A DNA stretch of 64,000 bases, taken from the NCBI GenBank assembly GCA_015066515.1, contig SVOH01000004.1, forward strand, positions 1 to 64,000. Reading direction: 5' to 3'. The notes beneath the pieces are model-generated. The model was not told where the DNA came from. It saw nothing but the letters and a program-made list of their open reading frames with translations, and made no database searches. The position numbers were made by a program, and so were the translations under genes. Of this stretch, positions 48,534-58,079 are shown in pieces (the first letter of the stretch is position 1; each line of letters opens with the position of its first letter). This DNA comes from Oscillospiraceae bacterium. GTDB taxonomy: Bacteria > Bacillota > Clostridia > Oscillospirales > Acutalibacteraceae.

Positions 48534-49386
48534 CGCACTTAGAACAGACACACAGGGATGTGGTGTATGCTGTATGCCAAATACACCCGTGCTATCGCGA
48601 GCGGCACTTCATTTTTGGGAAGAACCTGCAATTAGCGGCACTAATGGTTCGGGAACGGTTTTTTTCAGCGGTTGTTCACTACACTGCGTTTTTTGTCAAA
48701 ATAGTGATATAAGCTATAATAACAAAGGTAAAGCCATTACAATAAATCAACTATCGGATATTTTTAGAAAGTTGGAAAATGACGGTGCACATAATATAAA
48801 TCTAGTAACGCCAACACATTTTGCCAATAGCATTATAAAGGCACTTGACATATATAAACCATCCATTCCAATAGTTTACAATTCCGCTGGATACGAAAGT
48901 ATTGAAACGCTAAAGCTATTGAAGGATTATGTTGATATATATTTAATGGATTTTAAATATATCGATTCTAAAAAATCTACTATGTATTCAAAAGCATCAG
49001 ATTATCCGCAAATATGCAAAGCCGCTTTGCTTGAAGTGTATTCTCAGCAAAGTAAGTGTGAATTTAACAAAGAAAACATCATGCAAAAGGGCGTTATTGT
49101 AAGGCATTTGCTTATGCCTAGTGCTACACGCGACGCTATAGAAATTTTTGATTGGGTTCGCACTAATTTGCCTAATGCGTACTTTAGTATTATGAGTCAG
49201 TATATACCACTACACAAAGCAAAGGATATGCCGGTTATTAATCGTAAGATAACGTCTAGAGAATATAACAAGGTGATAGACTATATCGCGAACAGCGAGT
49301 TTGAAAATTGTTATATTCAAGAGCGGTCCAGTGCAGATGAAAATTATATACCTAATTTTGATTTTACAGGAATTAAACCCGACTAA
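48502..49386 (+). CDS. Radical SAM protein, PflA-like
   Basis: CNLCPRQCNALRTDTQGCGVC; TVFFSGCSLHCVFCQN; NLVTPTHF. Confidence 0.88.
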   Translation: MLCNLCPRQCNALRTDTQGCGVCCMPNTPVLSRAALHFWEEPAISGTNGSGTVFFSGCSLHCVFCQNSDISYNNKGKAITINQLSDIFRKLENDGAHNINLVTPTHFANSIIKALDIYKPSIPIVYNSAGYESIETLKLLKDYVDIYLMDFKYIDSKKSTMYSKASDYPQICKAALLEVYSQQSKCEFNKENIMQKGVIVRHLLMPSATRDAIEIFDWVRTNLPNAYFSIMSQYIPLHKAKDMPVINRKITSREYNKVIDYIANSEFENCYIQERSSADENYIPNFDFTGIKPD

Positions 49387-49406
49387 AAGTTGGGTTTAAT
49401 TTTTTT
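49371..49406 (+). terminator. Intrinsic terminator overlapping the radical SAM stop codon
   Basis: ATTAAACCCGAC-TAAAA-GTTGGGTTTAAT followed by T6. Confidence 0.75.
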
Positions 49407-49508
49407 AAATTTTTTGTTGACGAAATTACGGTTTATATGTTAGAATATATTGAATAATTGGGTGTGTTATGCCTTAATAATTTTTTCGTTATTCATATAG
49501 GAGGAGTT

Positions 49509-52349
49509 ATGGAAAAAGTTAAAAATTTCTTTAACAAAATTGGTGAGCTTTTCAAAAAGTTTTGGGAGATTGTAAAAGCTAAGAAAGTGCTTTTTATAAT
49601 TATCGCATCTGTTTTGGTGCTTGCTATAATTGCTACTACTGTATTCATTGCTTTTCGCAACAAAAACAGTGGCGGTAATGATGACTTTGATAGACCACAG
49701 GGTAATACACTTTATACCTTAAGCGTTAAAACGGCGGGCGGTATGGCAATGTCAGGTCTTGATGTGTATGTATATACTGATGACAGTCTCAGTGATATGA
49801 TTGATTACACCAAGACTAACGATGATGGCAAGGCAACATTTAATCTTGATGAAAGTGCCGATTATGCTATTGTTTTAACACCTGTACCAAAGGGTTACGC
49901 TGTTGAAGAAAGTTATAAATTTGATGGAACAAGTAAGGAAATTGTTCTTACATCTTCGCTTATTACTGATGAAGATATTTCTACTGCAACGCTAGGCCTT
50001 GGCGATGTAATGTATGACTTTACCGTTATGAAGCCTGATGGCACAGAAATCAAGCTTTCAGAAGTTTTAAAAAGCAAAAAACTTGTTGTGCTTAACTTTT
50101 GGTATACTACATGTAGCTGGTGTTTAGAAGAGTTTCCTTTGATGGATGAAATTTACAAAGATTATAAAGATGATGTAGAAATAATTGCTCTTAATCCGAT
50201 GGAAGATAATAATGCAGTCGACGGTTTCCAAAAGCAGTATGGTTATACCTTCCCAATGGCGTCTTGTCCGTCTTCTTGGGCAAATACCTTTGGTGTTCAG
50301 GGTTATCCAACATCTGTATTTATTGACCAATACGGTCTTATATGTGTGTTAGAATCAGGTGCTATTACAAGTAAGCGTCCTTGGGTTTGTGCTTTTGACC
50401 ACTTTACTGCTGATCCATATGAGCAAAAACTTTGCACAAACGGTATAGGTGACCTTGTAACACAAATTAAGCCAACGTATGAAATGCCTAAGTCTGAAGA
50501 CATTGCGGCGGCAATTAATTCGGGTAATATAAATGTTACTTATCGTGCTGAAACCGAAGATGAAAATGCAGAATTTATTTGGCCGTTTATTCTTGGTGAC
50601 AAGTCGGGGCGTTCTTGCATATATGCTTCAAATACCGGTATTGATAGTTCGTATGCTATTTTGTATGCCGATGTTGAGCTGAAGGCAGGTCAGGCTATTG
50701 GATTTGATTATCTTGTTTCTTCAGAACTTGGTTGCGATATAATGTATGTTATTGTAAACGATGAGGACATTTTCCAAATTTCTGGTGTATCGAGCCCAGA
50801 GACCTGGAAATCTTGTTACCCTTGTGTTGCAGATAAAGATGGTACATACGAACTTGCTCTTTGCTTTATGAAGGATGAAGACGGTTCCGATGGTGATGAC
50901 ACTGTATATATCGATAATATGCGCGTTGTAGAGCAGTCTCAAATTGATACTGCAACATATTTGCCTCGTTATGCTGCTACTGCCGATGAAGATGATAACT
51001 TTATCTATGTTGACGTTGTATACAATAAAAACGATGGATATTATCACGTAGGTAGCGAGAACGGACCATTGCTTCTTGCAGATCTTATGGGCTTTACACC
51101 CTTCAACGAAGAAGAGTCTGTACAGACAATTGTTACAAATGGCGACGCCGATAAGGGTAAGGTAAGTCTTTACGACAAGGTCGAAGAAGGCGGCTTGGGA
51201 ATGGTGCAGTATTTTTCATATGCGTCTAACTCAAAAATAAATGGCGTATGTACTGTTAATAAGGAACTTGCTGATATGCTTAAGCAGGTTGCCGATGTTG
51301 CAGGCTTTGAAGATAATGAAAATGAATGGTTAAAGATGTGTAAGTATTATCAGGCATACGGTAATGGCGCATCTCAGCTCGAAGACCCAATTAAAGGTTT
51401 GGCAACATTTAGTGCTTTGACAGTAACCGTCGGAAAAAATGTTCCAAGTAACAATTTCTATTATGATCGCGCAATAATTCCAAGAGGTATGTTTGCAAAG
51501 TTTGTTCCTACACAATCAGGCGTATATCGCTTTACTTCAAAGAGTGATTATCAAGATGGTATAGATGCTTGGATATTTGATAAAAGCGGCAAAATAATTT
51601 ATACCTATGAGCACGATGAAAGAATGTATACTGATTCAAATAACTGTTCTATGGTATACTATATGGAGTCAGGTACACCGTACTATATCAATATGGCTTT
51701 CTGGGACGTATACGCTACAGGAACCATCAACTATGATGTTGAGTTTATAGGAGCTTCACACAAATTATTCCGTCTTGCAGCACCCGGCTATTTTACTTAT
51801 GATACCGATGCTACCGGTAGTGCTATGTATGATATTATTACTGGAGGTATTAAACCCATACTCAAAGACGGTAAATATTATGACAGTGATGACGGTAGTT
51901 TGATTTATGCTGATTTTACTGGTCTTACAACCGTGTTTAGCAATTCAATTACACAAATGATTGAAATGGGTGGCTTTGACTTTAGCAAGTCTGAAACTGA
52001 TGGTGAAATTATTTCCTATTTAAAACAAAACGGTAATGACGTAGAAAAAACCAAGGAATATCTCAAAAAGCTTTGGGGCGAAGATTATGATTCCAACGCT
52101 GAGATCTACCAATTAGACGATATCTTTGCAGGTCGTTACCACGGTGACGGTGAAGATTGCACTGAAGATATTAAAAAGTATTTAAGTAAGATTGATAAAT
52201 CGGGAACCGAACTTGACGGCTGTGTTGTTGTTGACGAGGAACTAGCTGAGCTTTTACAACAACTTATGGATAAATACACATTTGAAGAGGTAGAGAATTC
52301 TTGGTTAAAGATTTGTTACTACTATGATTATCTTGGCGCAAATGACTAA
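49509..52349 (+). CDS. Membrane-anchored multidomain protein with Cna_B-like, TlpA-like thioredoxin and two copies of a recurrent DGYYH/WLxCxYY domain
   Basis: RBS aggaggag before ATG 49509; TM VLFIIIASVLVLAIIATTVFIAF; VVLNFWYTTCSWCLEEFPLMDEIYKDY; repeat motifs NDGYYHVGSENGPLLLADL...NEWLKMCKYYQAYG and GKYYDSDDGSLIYADF...NSWLKICYYYDYLG. Confidence 0.85.
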   Translation: MEKVKNFFNKIGELFKKFWEIVKAKKVLFIIIASVLVLAIIATTVFIAFRNKNSGGNDDFDRPQGNTLYTLSVKTAGGMAMSGLDVYVYTDDSLSDMIDYTKTNDDGKATFNLDESADYAIVLTPVPKGYAVEESYKFDGTSKEIVLTSSLITDEDISTATLGLGDVMYDFTVMKPDGTEIKLSEVLKSKKLVVLNFWYTTCSWCLEEFPLMDEIYKDYKDDVEIIALNPMEDNNAVDGFQKQYGYTFPMASCPSSWANTFGVQGYPTSVFIDQYGLICVLESGAITSKRPWVCAFDHFTADPYEQKLCTNGIGDLVTQIKPTYEMPKSEDIAAAINSGNINVTYRAETEDENAEFIWPFILGDKSGRSCIYASNTGIDSSYAILYADVELKAGQAIGFDYLVSSELGCDIMYVIVNDEDIFQISGVSSPETWKSCYPCVADKDGTYELALCFMKDEDGSDGDDTVYIDNMRVVEQSQIDTATYLPRYAATADEDDNFIYVDVVYNKNDGYYHVGSENGPLLLADLMGFTPFNEEESVQTIVTNGDADKGKVSLYDKVEEGGLGMVQYFSYASNSKINGVCTVNKELADMLKQVADVAGFEDNENEWLKMCKYYQAYGNGASQLEDPIKGLATFSALTVTVGKNVPSNNFYYDRAIIPRGMFAKFVPTQSGVYRFTSKSDYQDGIDAWIFDKSGKIIYTYEHDERMYTDSNNCSMVYYMESGTPYYINMAFWDVYATGTINYDVEFIGASHKLFRLAAPGYFTYDTDATGSAMYDIITGGIKPILKDGKYYDSDDGSLIYADFTGLTTVFSNSITQMIEMGGFDFSKSETDGEIISYLKQNGNDVEKTKEYLKKLWGEDYDSNAEIYQLDDIFAGRYHGDGEDCTEDIKKYLSKIDKSGTELDGCVVVDEELAELLQQLMDKYTFEEVENSWLKICYYYDYLGAND

Positions 52350-52363
52350 TTATTAACGAAAGT

Positions 52364-53611
52364 ATGATAGTAATGAAAAATATAAAAAAATTTATTTCCT
52401 TTTTATTAATATGTGTTTTAACATTATCTATTTTTACCCTTGCTGCGTGTGGCAAGGGTGAAAGAGATTTTACTGTGAATTTAAAGGATGCTTTAGGTAA
52501 TCCGTATACTTCCGGTATAGTTGTTAAATTTATGAAGGGTGGAAAGCAAGTGGCTATGCAGTCCTGCAATGAGAATGGTGCTGCAACAAAGTCGCTTACA
52601 AACGGCAAATATGACGTTGTTCTTAACTTTGCTGACGATAGTGTTCAGTATCATTATGATACCGATATTAAACTGACGTCACGTAAGAATGAGGTTGATG
52701 TAGTTTTGGCGTACAAGATTACTTCTGAGCCTGAAAAGCTTTATATAGGTTCTGATGAGATTGATGCGTATGCTGTAGGTGTTGGATGCACTTATGTTGA
52801 GTTGAAACAAAACAGCCGTAATTATTTCCTATTTACACCTACCGAGGCGGGCAATTATGAGTTTTCAATTCCCGAGGGTAAAAATGCAACCATAGGCTAT
52901 TATGGCGCACCACATTATGTGCAAGAAAAATCTGCTGCGGAAGTAAAAGATAATAAATTTACCATTAATGTAAAGTCCGGTATGATTGGTACTAACGGTA
53001 CCGGTACTTCAATTTTTGTCATTGGCGTTGACGCAGGCAAAAAGGCAAAGGATTGCGTCTTGGGCATTAATCGTCTAGGTGATCCAATAAAGACAATTGA
53101 GGATGAGCCTTGGACTATATATCAAAAAACCGTTGAATTGCAGGATTATAAATTGCCGGCAGGTCTTGAAATTAAAGAGTTTGATTTAACGGCTTCGACA
53201 GATACCTACAAAATGGTACTGAATGAGAATGATGGTTATTATCACCTTAAAGATAAAAACGGTCCGATTGTGCTTGTGCGTCTTGCAGAAGATAATGAGT
53301 ATATTGCATGCTTTAAGACAATGCTTGACCGTTCAGGCGTAAATAAGTATTTCTTTGATGAAAATGAAAAATTCATTAAAAAAGAAAGCTATTCAGAATG
53401 TTTACTTGAATATATTGAGTATGTAGACGAGGATAAAGGAGTATATCCGCTTACAGAAGACCTTAAATACATTATACAACAACGTGGTGAGTACGTTGGT
53501 TGGTGGGATGTTGATAGTAGCAGTTATATGTTTAAGGATGCTGACGGCAACAATATGACCGATATAAATACCGATATAGCATGGTTGTTTATGTGCTGCT
53601 ATGCCGAGTGA
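52364..53611 (+). CDS. Lipoprotein with Cna_B-like domain and the recurrent DGYYH/WLxCxY domain
   Basis: Lipobox TLAACGKG; VNLKDALGNPYTSGIVVKFMKGGKQ; NDGYYHLKDKNGPIVLVRL...YPLTEDL...AWLFMCCYAE. Confidence 0.85.
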   Translation: MIVMKNIKKFISFLLICVLTLSIFTLAACGKGERDFTVNLKDALGNPYTSGIVVKFMKGGKQVAMQSCNENGAATKSLTNGKYDVVLNFADDSVQYHYDTDIKLTSRKNEVDVVLAYKITSEPEKLYIGSDEIDAYAVGVGCTYVELKQNSRNYFLFTPTEAGNYEFSIPEGKNATIGYYGAPHYVQEKSAAEVKDNKFTINVKSGMIGTNGTGTSIFVIGVDAGKKAKDCVLGINRLGDPIKTIEDEPWTIYQKTVELQDYKLPAGLEIKEFDLTASTDTYKMVLNENDGYYHLKDKNGPIVLVRLAEDNEYIACFKTMLDRSGVNKYFFDENEKFIKKESYSECLLEYIEYVDEDKGVYPLTEDLKYIIQQRGEYVGWWDVDSSSYMFKDADGNNMTDINTDIAWLFMCCYAE

Positions 53612-53618
53612 TTGCCGT

Positions 53619-54209
53619 ATGAATAGTGTTTTTAAAAAACTTTTTGCGCTTTTGCTTTGTATTTGCTTACTGTGTCTTACGGCTTGTGGTAATAATTCCG
53701 ATTCGGCTCTTGTAAGCGGAGCAAACCTAAGTTCGAGCAATTATAATTTAGGCGATGCTATGGGTGACTATACTGTTACCGATGTAAGTGGTAATAGTTA
53801 TACTTTTTCTGAGTTGTTAAAATCAAAAAAAGCAATAGTTCTTAACTTTTGGTTTATAAATTGTGGCCCTTGTCAGATGGAGTTTCCATATTTACAAAAG
53901 GCTTATGACACTTATAGCGATGATATTGCTGTAATTGCTATAAATCCAACAACTGATAAAGAAACAGATATTGAAAAATATGCTACTCAGAACGAGCTTT
54001 CTATTCCTCTTGTAAAAGGGGATGAGGCATGGATAACCGCATTTTCCTTACGAGGTTTTCCAACAACTGTTGTTATTGATCGTAATGGTTACATTGCTTT
54101 CAGCCATATGGGCGCAGTAACACAAGACGGTGTTTTTGAAAAGGTATTTGAAGCATTTACTTCTGAAAATTATAAACAGTCCACATACAGCAGTTTGAGC
54201 GATTTTTAA
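53619..54209 (+). CDS. TlpA-family thiol-disulfide oxidoreductase lipoprotein (track start 53601)
   Basis: Lipobox CLTACGNN; AIVLNFWFINCGPCQMEFPYLQKAYDTYSDDIAVIAINP. Confidence 0.9.
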   Translation: MNSVFKKLFALLLCICLLCLTACGNNSDSALVSGANLSSSNYNLGDAMGDYTVTDVSGNSYTFSELLKSKKAIVLNFWFINCGPCQMEFPYLQKAYDTYSDDIAVIAINPTTDKETDIEKYATQNELSIPLVKGDEAWITAFSLRGFPTTVVIDRNGYIAFSHMGAVTQDGVFEKVFEAFTSENYKQSTYSSLSDF

Positions 54210-54222
54210 TAAAATAATAAGG

Positions 54223-54633
54223 ATGATAATTATGAAAAAACTTTTAGCACTTATTTTAGCTTTTGGTATGGTTTTGTGTCTTTGTGCTTGTGGTGCCGAT
54301 AAAAATGGACCTACAGGTAACACCCCAATAGATAATCAAACACAAGACAAAAGCGAAACATCTTCGAAAGAGGAGACTACGCCAAAGTTTGAAGTTACCG
54401 TTACTGATGCTGATGGTAACGCAGTAAAGGGTGTTATGGTACAGCTTTGTAAAGATACTTGCATTCCTGCTATGACTGATGAAAATGGTGTAGCAACCTT
54501 TAATGCGGAAATTACTGATGAGCACAAGCTTTCGGTTATGTCTTGTCCGGAGGGATATGAATACACAGGCGAGGCTGAAATCTATCTTGAAGACGGTGAC
54601 ACATCTTACACACTCGAAATTACAAAAAAGTAG
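54223..54633 (+). CDS. Small lipoprotein with Cna_B/transthyretin-like domain
   Basis: Lipobox LCLCACGAD; VTVTDADGNAVKGVMVQLCKDTCIPAMTDENGVATFNAEI. Confidence 0.85.
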   Translation: MIIMKKLLALILAFGMVLCLCACGADKNGPTGNTPIDNQTQDKSETSSKEETTPKFEVTVTDADGNAVKGVMVQLCKDTCIPAMTDENGVATFNAEITDEHKLSVMSCPEGYEYTGEAEIYLEDGDTSYTLEITKK

Positions 54634-54642
54634 GCGAATTTA

Positions 54643-55602
54643 ATGAATAATAAAAAAATTTTAGCACTTATACTTGCTGTTTTGATGATGCTTGCTACAT
54701 TTGCCGGATGCCGCAAAGCAGGTAGTGACGATAGTGCACTTTCAAGCGTTAATTCTGATGTATCTATTAACTACAGTAACGTAGATATTGTTGAAGATAA
54801 CAGTGAACCTGAATCGGTTGTTGATACAACCTCGGATATTGAAAGCATTCCAACAGTAAATAATAACAGTTCTTCTACTGAGAATACAGTTTCAGTAGAA
54901 GAACCAAATACAAACACAAATCCTGATGGTTTTGAAATATATGGTAGCGGTACTTCTGCTGATCCATATATCGATACGCCAAATGCTGACACACATACAG
55001 TAAAAACTTTAACAATTCCAGCGGGTAAATCTGTATTTTACAGTATTTATCGTGTTGGTGGCAGAATTCTTACCATAAATGACACAAACGCCTTTGTTGT
55101 ATGTGATGGAACAAAGCATTCAGCGCAGGGCGGCAAGGTATCATTTAAGGTTGTAGATGCTCTTGCGAGTGATGCAGTTATGTTTGAAATTGGTAACACA
55201 TCTTCTACTGATAAAAACTTTACAATTACTTTTGCCGATGAGCAGGGTAGTATGTCCAATCCAACTATACTTAAGAATGCCGGAAGTGAAGTTACGCTCA
55301 AGCTTGAAGACGGTGATGAAGTTGGTCATTTCTATAAGTACATAGCTGAACAAAATGGAACATTAAAGTTCTATTTGTTAAGCGATGCTACAAAGGGTAT
55401 TTTACTTGCAACAAACAATCGCAATTCCGCACAAAGAAGCACTGAATCCTCTGAAGAGGGTGAGGTTAAAACCGATAGCACAGGAACCTATATTGAACTA
55501 GAGGTTGAAAAAGGCGATGAAATAATCATTAATGCCGGTATTAAACCAAACAAGCGCAATAAATATGTTGCAACAGAAATAAAATGGCTTGCTAAATATT
55601 AA
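54643..55602 (+). CDS. Lipoprotein of unknown function
   Basis: Lipobox ATFAGCRKA; Ser/Asn/Thr-rich linker, then beta-rich domain GSGTSADPYIDTPNADTHTVKTLTIPAGKSVFYSI. Confidence 0.8.
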   Translation: MNNKKILALILAVLMMLATFAGCRKAGSDDSALSSVNSDVSINYSNVDIVEDNSEPESVVDTTSDIESIPTVNNNSSSTENTVSVEEPNTNTNPDGFEIYGSGTSADPYIDTPNADTHTVKTLTIPAGKSVFYSIYRVGGRILTINDTNAFVVCDGTKHSAQGGKVSFKVVDALASDAVMFEIGNTSSTDKNFTITFADEQGSMSNPTILKNAGSEVTLKLEDGDEVGHFYKYIAEQNGTLKFYLLSDATKGILLATNNRNSAQRSTESSEEGEVKTDSTGTYIELEVEKGDEIIINAGIKPNKRNKYVATEIKWLAKY

Positions 55603-55617
55603 AATTTAGGAGAAATC

Positions 55618-56790
55618 ATGATGAAAAAAACATTTAAAGTAATTATCAGCGCAATTATTTGTATGGCGCTATTAATTGTCCCAATGTCTGTTATGGCTGA
55701 AGAAGGTATTGATTATAACGTTAATTATGAAACCAATATTACAGAAGGTACAAATAATTATGCGATTGATAGCACAGTACCATACACCGTATATATTTTT
55801 TATCCAACTGCTGTGGGTGACTATACATTTACGTCTGATGCAAAGATGGGAATTGTAAGTTATCTTGATATGTGGGTACAGTTTGAGCCAACAGATGAGA
55901 TTGTAAATCTTAATGAAATTAAATGGACCTGTACTGATGTAAATCAGGCTATTATGATCGGTGTTAAGTCCGATCTGGCTGAGGTTGGTATTACTGTAAC
56001 TTGGAGTGATCCTGCAGTCATAGAAATTCCTTGGACAGTTTATGATAACAAAAAGGCGCCAGAAAAATTTGAAATGCCTGATTTTGTTAATGTAGATGCC
56101 TTTGATGATGGATATGTTGATTTTGAAGACAGTTTGATTGATGATGCTGTCTTGGGCGATGATGGCTATTATCATCTTAATGAAAAAGACGGTCCTGTTT
56201 TGTTTGCAAATTTAAATGATTCAATTATGTCTTTATATACAATGGTAGGTTACGGTAAAATAGCTGCAATTTACTATGACGACGTTACCGGAGATGTAAT
56301 TAAAAAGGTTGATTATACTAATTCGTTTAATGAATATTTATCGGCATTACCAACCGATGCAAACGGAGCAATTACTTCATATTATTATCCGCTCACAGCC
56401 GATTTAATCGAAATGTTTAAAGAGGTTGGAACTACACACGGTTGGTATAGCGGCGATGAAGCGTGGGTATATGCTTCGGAAGATGCATGGCTTTATGCTT
56501 GCTACTATGATGAGTCTGTAATATCTATGGACCCAAATGCGAGCGACAAAGATAATATCAACAATAATGATAAAGACGATACCACTACTGATGATACCAC
56601 CAATAATGAAAACACAAGCAATAACAATGCAAGTGGTAATACCAACAATACAACAGGCAATACGCCCAACAACAATACAAATACCGACACAAGCAACAAA
56701 GCCCCTGCAACGGGTGACAATGCATTTGCTCTTGCTGTAGCAATGCTTTCTGCAGTAGCAGTTGTAGTTGGTTTAAAGTCTAAAAAATAA
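55618..56790 (+). CDS. Secreted protein with recurrent DGYYH/WLxCxY domain and C-terminal sorting-like signal
   Basis: Signal peptide; DDGYYHLNEKDGPVLFANL...YPLTADLIEMF...AWLYACYYDE; N/T-rich linker; APATGDNAFALAVAMLSAVAVVVGLKSKK. Confidence 0.85.
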   Translation: MMKKTFKVIISAIICMALLIVPMSVMAEEGIDYNVNYETNITEGTNNYAIDSTVPYTVYIFYPTAVGDYTFTSDAKMGIVSYLDMWVQFEPTDEIVNLNEIKWTCTDVNQAIMIGVKSDLAEVGITVTWSDPAVIEIPWTVYDNKKAPEKFEMPDFVNVDAFDDGYVDFEDSLIDDAVLGDDGYYHLNEKDGPVLFANLNDSIMSLYTMVGYGKIAAIYYDDVTGDVIKKVDYTNSFNEYLSALPTDANGAITSYYYPLTADLIEMFKEVGTTHGWYSGDEAWVYASEDAWLYACYYDESVISMDPNASDKDNINNNDKDDTTTDDTTNNENTSNNNASGNTNNTTGNTPNNNTNTDTSNKAPATGDNAFALAVAMLSAVAVVVGLKSKK

Positions 56791-56797
56791 TTTAACA

Positions 56798-56830
56798 AAA
56801 AATCTCACTGCGATTGCAGTGAGATTTTTT
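56798..56830. terminator. Bidirectional intrinsic terminator between convergent genes
   Basis: AAATCTCACTGC-GATT-GCAGTGAGATTT with A-rich and T-rich flanks. Confidence 0.85.
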
Positions 56831-56840
56831 AATATTTGTT

Positions 56841-58079
56841 TTAATTGAATTTACCGTCATATATTGGCATATTCTTAATGTATTTGCCATCAATCGCGGG
56901 AACGTAATAGATTCCGTAGTGTTTAAGACCGTGACCGAATCGATTTTCAAGCTCGGGAAGTTCAATGTAAAATTTATAATAAGGCAAATATATTTTATCC
57001 ATCCAATATACATTGCGGTAGATTAGTTCAACTTTTTTCACATTTTCTGCTTTCATTTCATAGCTTGATGGAACGCTTGATATAAAATTTTTATTTTCTA
57101 ATAATTCTTCGGCTTTTTCTAAAGCAATAATTGGGTAGTCACCGATTTTTTCTGATAAATCGGGTTTATCAATTCTTATCATAGATAATGCGCTTTCCTT
57201 TTCGGAAAGAGAATAAAATGTAACTTTGTTAAAATTATAATTAATAATATCTTGAGTAATATCTCCACTTTCATCAAAAAATTCAATTGCATAATGCTGT
57301 TGATTGTATATATTATAGTCGCCGAGTGTTATATTAATTTTTGGTGATTTGAAATTAATAATATCACTGTATTCATTTTTTAAGTATTTTGCCGAAGCCA
57401 AAGTATCTTCATAGTTTGCAAAGTAAGAAAAATTATACTTTTGTGGAAGATGTATGACAGGTTCAAACTCTATTGTAGCGGTAAGCTCCGGCTCTACTCT
57501 AATTTGAAAATTTTTGGTTTTGACAAATAAATCGTCTTTATATATTCTTGGGTCGGTTGTAATTTCAAATTCATTTTCTTTAAGTCCCAAACGTTTTGCA
57601 ACATCAAGAATTAATTGATTCATTTTTTCTTTATCAATATTTGTTATTTCATAACGCTCATTTAGATTAAGTGTGTTTCGATAAACAGGAAGAGTTTTTA
57701 TATCACTATTGCTGTTCCAAGGATTAGAATTAACAAGTTCTGAAATGTCGTGGGCCATATATGCTTCAAAACCAGCATCACCAAAATTTTCAGATATTTC
57801 TAGTGTTGGCAGGTCATTTGCGTCAGGCTTAGGTTCGGGTGATATGGGTGTAATATCTATATCTGGCTTAGGTTGCGGGACTACAGTATTGTTATTTCTT
57901 AATTTTGGATATAAATGTACAGCTGATGCAGTTATCATAATTGCAAGACAAGCTGCTACGCAGGCTCGTGTGATACGTATAACCTTATACCTTTTATTTA
58001 CGATTCGTTTATTTTCTGTTTGTTCGATTATTTCGTCATTAATTAGACCAATAGCAATGCTTAAATCCTCTTTATTCAT
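56841..58079 (-). CDS. Putative anti-sigma factor/membrane sensor (single TM, large extracytoplasmic part)
   Basis: Overlaps the ECF sigma gene by 4 nt; cytoplasmic N-terminus, TM ACVAACLAIMITASAVHLY; Pro/Asp-rich linker then unknown domain. Confidence 0.65.
   Translation of the reverse strand: MNKEDLSIAIGLINDEIIEQTENKRIVNKRYKVIRITRACVAACLAIMITASAVHLYPKLRNNNTVVPQPKPDIDITPISPEPKPDANDLPTLEISENFGDAGFEAYMAHDISELVNSNPWNSNSDIKTLPVYRNTLNLNERYEITNIDKEKMNQLILDVAKRLGLKENEFEITTDPRIYKDDLFVKTKNFQIRVEPELTATIEFEPVIHLPQKYNFSYFANYEDTLASAKYLKNEYSDIINFKSPKINITLGDYNIYNQQHYAIEFFDESGDITQDIINYNFNKVTFYSLSEKESALSMIRIDKPDLSEKIGDYPIIALEKAEELLENKNFISSVPSSYEMKAENVKKVELIYRNVYWMDKIYLPYYKFYIELPELENRFGHGLKHYGIYYVPAIDGKYIKNMPIYDGKFN

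Noticed and set aside
55672-56175. 167-aa minus-strand ORF in the exported cluster
   Set aside because: Antisense to a CDS with a signal peptide and conserved domain; Ile/Asn-rich composition typical of a shadow ORF.
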